In this document: positions 61,416 through 64,000 of the stretch, piece after piece
Numbering within the stretch: the stretch's first letter is position 1
Layout: every line of letters begins with the position of its first letter
Assembly (NCBI GenBank): GCA_963720375.1
Contig: CAVRFM010000008.1
Coordinates: 62,001 to 126,000 of the forward strand
Length of the DNA stretch: 64,000 nt
Reading direction: 5' to 3'
From: JAPLHP01 sp963720375
Lineage (GTDB): Bacteria > Chloroflexota > Dehalococcoidia > UBA2247 > RBG-13-53-26
Notes under the pieces: generated by a model
Told to the model about the DNA's origin: nothing
Databases searched by the model: none
What the model saw: the letters and a program-made list of their open reading frames with translations, nothing else
Made by a program: the position numbers and the translations under genes

Positions 61416-61587
61416 TCCAGACTCAATCCCCTGAGAGGGCTAATTCTACAGGCCAGCCTGATGTCAGTCAAAGTCAAAGGATGAGATTTAGCCTGGTATT
61501 CTTGCGATACTAACCGTAGCCCCTATAGTGATGGGGGTGACAAAGATACGACAGGGCCCACAGGTTAAGGTGTTTCTCAGCTCATGC

Positions 61588-61616
61588 TTGTGGAGGCCCA
61601 GGTGCAGTTATATAAT
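61588..61616 (+). promoter_or_regulatory. promoter of proB
   Basis: TTGTGG (61588-61593), 17 bases and TATAAT (61611-61616). It lies 29 bases before the proB ATG and has the same -35 as the guaA promoter. Confidence 0.75.
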
Positions 61617-61645
61617 CTAGGCTGGTTTGCAGCGGAACTCAAACA

Positions 61646-62815
61646 ATGGACAGGACGAAACGAACAAAACCTAAAGAAAACGTCACATCGTCGAAGGCCC
61701 TTCATTACCACCGTTTGGTAATCAAACTTGGCACCAATCTGCTCACCGGTGGTACCGGACGCCTTGATCCTGACACGATGACACATCTGGTAGGCCAGGT
61801 AGCCAAGCTGCATCAGCAGGGCCATGAGATAATCCTTGTTTCCTCCGGCGCTATTGCTGCCGGCAGAGACAAGTTGAGACTCAAACGGGACCGCAAGGAC
61901 ATCCCCTTCAGACAGGTACTGGCTGCAGTAGGGCAGGGTTGCCTGATGCACACCTATGAGCAACTCTTCGACAAACACGGCATCGTTGTCGCCCAGGCTT
62001 TGCTCACCAAAGCCGACCTCTCGGACCGTGCCGGCTATCTTAATGCCCGCAACACCCTTCTATCCTTGCTTGACTTAAGGGTAGTGCCCATCATCAATGA
62101 AAACGATGTAGTAGCCACCGACGAGATCAAAGAGGCCAAATTCGGGGACAACGATAACCTTTCTGCCATGGTGGCCAACCTGGTGGACGCCAATCTCCTG
62201 ATACTGCTCAGCGATGTTGCCGGGCTCTATACAGCGGACCCCCGCCTTGATTCCAAAGCCAGACTCATTCCCACAGTGAAGAGGATCGATGCCGATATTG
62301 AGCGCATAGCTGGCGGCGCCGGCACGAGCCGCGGCACCGGCGGGATGGTCACCAAGATCGCAGCAGCCAAGGTAGCTACCAGTTCAGCCATAGCTGTAGC
62401 CATTGCGGATGGCAGCCTGCCTGACGTTATCACCAAGCTGGCTGAGGGAGAATCCATCGGCACCCTTTTCCTGCCCACAACGACCAAACTGGAGAGCAGA
62501 AAGAGGTGGATGGTCAGCAGGCTGTCTTCACGGGGGAGGATTATTGTCGATGACGGGGCAGCAACGGCTCTCAAAAAAGGAAAGGGCAGCTTGCTGCCCG
62601 CCGGGATCAAGGACACAGAAAGAGAATTCCACCGCGGCGACCTCGTCGATATCGTTGATCTGCAGGGCAACCACATAGCCTGCGGGATATCAAACTACAG
62701 CTCATCTGACATCCAGGCTATCAAAGGCGTCCATTCCGAGAAGATCATGCCCCTCCTCGGCTACGAATATGGCGCCGAGGTGATGCACCGAAATAACCTG
62801 GTGCTGGTAACCTAG
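61646..62815 (+). CDS. proB: glutamate 5-kinase with PUA domain
   Basis: This 389-residue enzyme is the first step of proline synthesis. VIKLGTNLLTGG, LVSSGAIAAGRDKL, PIINENDVVATDEIKEAKFGDNDNLSAMVANLV, LLSDVAGLYTADPR and GTGGMVTKIAAAKVA mark the kinase domain. The C-terminal PUA domain (RGRIIVDDGAATALKKGKGSLLPAGI) follows from about 275. proA is not seen in the window. Confidence 0.96.
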   Translation: MDRTKRTKPKENVTSSKALHYHRLVIKLGTNLLTGGTGRLDPDTMTHLVGQVAKLHQQGHEIILVSSGAIAAGRDKLRLKRDRKDIPFRQVLAAVGQGCLMHTYEQLFDKHGIVVAQALLTKADLSDRAGYLNARNTLLSLLDLRVVPIINENDVVATDEIKEAKFGDNDNLSAMVANLVDANLLILLSDVAGLYTADPRLDSKARLIPTVKRIDADIERIAGGAGTSRGTGGMVTKIAAAKVATSSAIAVAIADGSLPDVITKLAEGESIGTLFLPTTTKLESRKRWMVSRLSSRGRIIVDDGAATALKKGKGSLLPAGIKDTEREFHRGDLVDIVDLQGNHIACGISNYSSSDIQAIKGVHSEKIMPLLGYEYGAEVMHRNNLVLVT

Positions 62816-63048
62816 ACAGATTACCTGCCGGAAGGACAGCCTCTTACCGGACCCACAGTGCTTTGAGCCTAGGTTTGCCATTCCTCCTGTAATCCAGTCC
62901 CTAGTCTCCTATTTCCCATATGATGCTATCTTAAACGCTGATCACTCACGCACCGAAGCCATTGCTTGACACCAAGTGGCATAAGGCGTTTAATATACGC
63001 ATCGTAGTAGTCTACCCCCCAGCCTGGAAGCTTCAGATAGAAAGGCAG

Positions 63049-64000
63049 GTGAAGGTGGCTTCCAACTTAATATTGGCACTTGTTGGCTTGGCTTGCTTCG
63101 TCGTTGGGGGTGCAGTTGTATTCTTGGCCAGGCAGATGATAGCCAGCCGCAGAGTTCGCACAGCGGCTGAGGAGGCCCAGAAGCTTATTGCCGAAGCACA
63201 GGAGAAACAAAAGGCCATCCTCCTCGAGGCTAAAGAAGCAGCCATCAACATGAAGGCCGAGGCAGAAGCCAGCTACCGTGAGACCCGTACTGAGCTGCAG
63301 AAGCTGGAGAGACGTCTCACTCAGAAAGAAGAGAACCTGGAACACAGGGACGAGGCCCTCCAGCGCCGTGACCACAATATCACGGCCAAGGAAAGAGAGA
63401 GCGACAGAACGCGGGTTCGAGTGGAAGAGCTGCGGCAAAAGCAGCAGCAACAACTGGAAATGGTAGCCAATATGTCTTCTGCCGAGGCAAAGGAATTCCT
63501 GCTCCAGCGGGTGGATAACGAGATTCGGGACGAAGCATCCCGACGGGTGCGCGAGATGGAAACAGCGGTCAAAGAGGAAAGCGACAAAAGAGCTCGAGAT
63601 ATCCTGTCTCAAGCTATTCAGCGTTGCGCCAGCGATGTGGTGGCAGAGAGCACTGTCTCAGTTGTTCCCCTGCCAGGGGATGAGATGAAGGGTCGCCTCA
63701 TCGGACGCGAGGGACGAAACATCAGAGCGCTGGAACATGCCACCGGAGTGGACCTGATCATAGATGACACCCCGGGGACAGTCACCCTCTCTTGCTTCGA
63801 CCCGGTGCGTCGGGAGATCGCCCGTATTGCCCTGGAAAGGCTCATCCTCGACGGCCGAATCCATCCGGCCCGAATTGAGGAAATGGTGCAAAAGGCAAGG
63901 AACGAGGTTGAGACAACCATCCGCACTGAAGGAGAGCAGGCAGCCAATAGAGCGGGGGTGCAGGGGGTACCCCCTGAGCTTATCAAAATGCTTGGTAGGC
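63049..64000 (+). CDS. rny: RNase Y, 5' part (cut by the window end)
   Basis: The reading frame is open to the window end. From GTG at 63049 (a second GTG at 63055 is also possible) it encodes an N-terminal membrane helix (LILALVGLACFVVGGAVVFLA), then a long coiled coil of about 130 residues rich in Glu, Lys and Arg. A KH domain follows with GRLIGREGRNIRALEHATGVD. The catalytic HD domain would lie beyond 64000. RNase Y starts mRNA decay in many Gram-positive-type bacteria. Confidence 0.95.
   Translation, partial: MKVASNLILALVGLACFVVGGAVVFLARQMIASRRVRTAAEEAQKLIAEAQEKQKAILLEAKEAAINMKAEAEASYRETRTELQKLERRLTQKEENLEHRDEALQRRDHNITAKERESDRTRVRVEELRQKQQQQLEMVANMSSAEAKEFLLQRVDNEIRDEASRRVREMETAVKEESDKRARDILSQAIQRCASDVVAESTVSVVPLPGDEMKGRLIGREGRNIRALEHATGVDLIIDDTPGTVTLSCFDPVRREIARIALERLILDGRIHPARIEEMVQKARNEVETTIRTEGEQAANRAGVQGVPPELIKMLGR

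Noticed and set aside
1..64000. CRISPR array, prophage, insertion sequence or rRNA operon
   Set aside because: No regularly spaced direct repeats, transposase, integrase, phage structural gene or rRNA-like sequence was seen.

Overview
The window looks like one stretch of a bacterial chromosome from an anaerobe, most probably a Chloroflexota member of the class Dehalococcoidia. This assignment is inferred from gene content: a lipid operon with inositol-1-phosphate synthase, a GT4 glycosyltransferase and a CDP-alcohol phosphotransferase; a transketolase split in two subunits; a two-subunit pyruvate carboxylase; a PrmC with NLPY in place of NPPY; an RNase Y; a geranylgeranyl-reductase-like flavoprotein; and many Fe-S proteins. 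No rRNA, tRNA, CRISPR array, transposase or prophage gene was seen.

Positions 1-7070 hold a long leftward arsenic operon: arsR, arsP, a small thioredoxin, a SelW/Rdx protein, arsC, an MtrA-like corrinoid/Fe-S protein, a DoxX-thioredoxin fusion, acr3, and then an orphan hypC and an unknown gene. The SelW gene carries an in-frame TGA exactly at the second redox position (C-x-x-U), followed by a short hairpin, so it is probably a true selenoprotein. Two arsR operator-like inverted repeats flank arsR. Positions 7-32 kb are mostly housekeeping genes: degV, RNA-binding and zinc-ribbon proteins, the inositol-phospholipid operon, purA, ruvB, queH, transketolase, rimI, fixC/fixX, pyrD, prfA-prmC and rtcA.

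Positions 32.3-37.7 kb look like an accessory island. After a cupin and a mini zinc ribbon comes a tightly packed rightward cassette: a class III nucleotidyl-cyclase-like protein, a GHKL (Hsp90/MORC-type) ATPase and a B12-type radical SAM protein. I know of no described system with this gene set, and it is the best candidate here for a new system, possibly a defence or signalling system. Positions 37.9-41.3 kb hold a leftward group (Fe-S protein, histidine phosphatase, a membrane-anchored HNH protein and a small unknown gene). Three of these genes lie just downstream of copies of the same TATAAT-containing repeat.

Positions 41-64 kb return to core metabolism and RNA biology: enoyl-CoA hydratase, pyruvate carboxylase, a queuosine-precursor transporter, RtcB-archease, guaA, purD, a complete tsaE-tsaB-tsaD-tsaC t6A operon, a geranylgeranyl reductase, purE, purB, mutM, an Smr protein, proB and the 5' part of rny. 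At least four conserved genes (arsC, prfA, the radical SAM gene and purB) carry frame disruptions that single- or double-base corrections would repair. For prfA and purB sequencing or assembly error is more likely than true pseudogenes.
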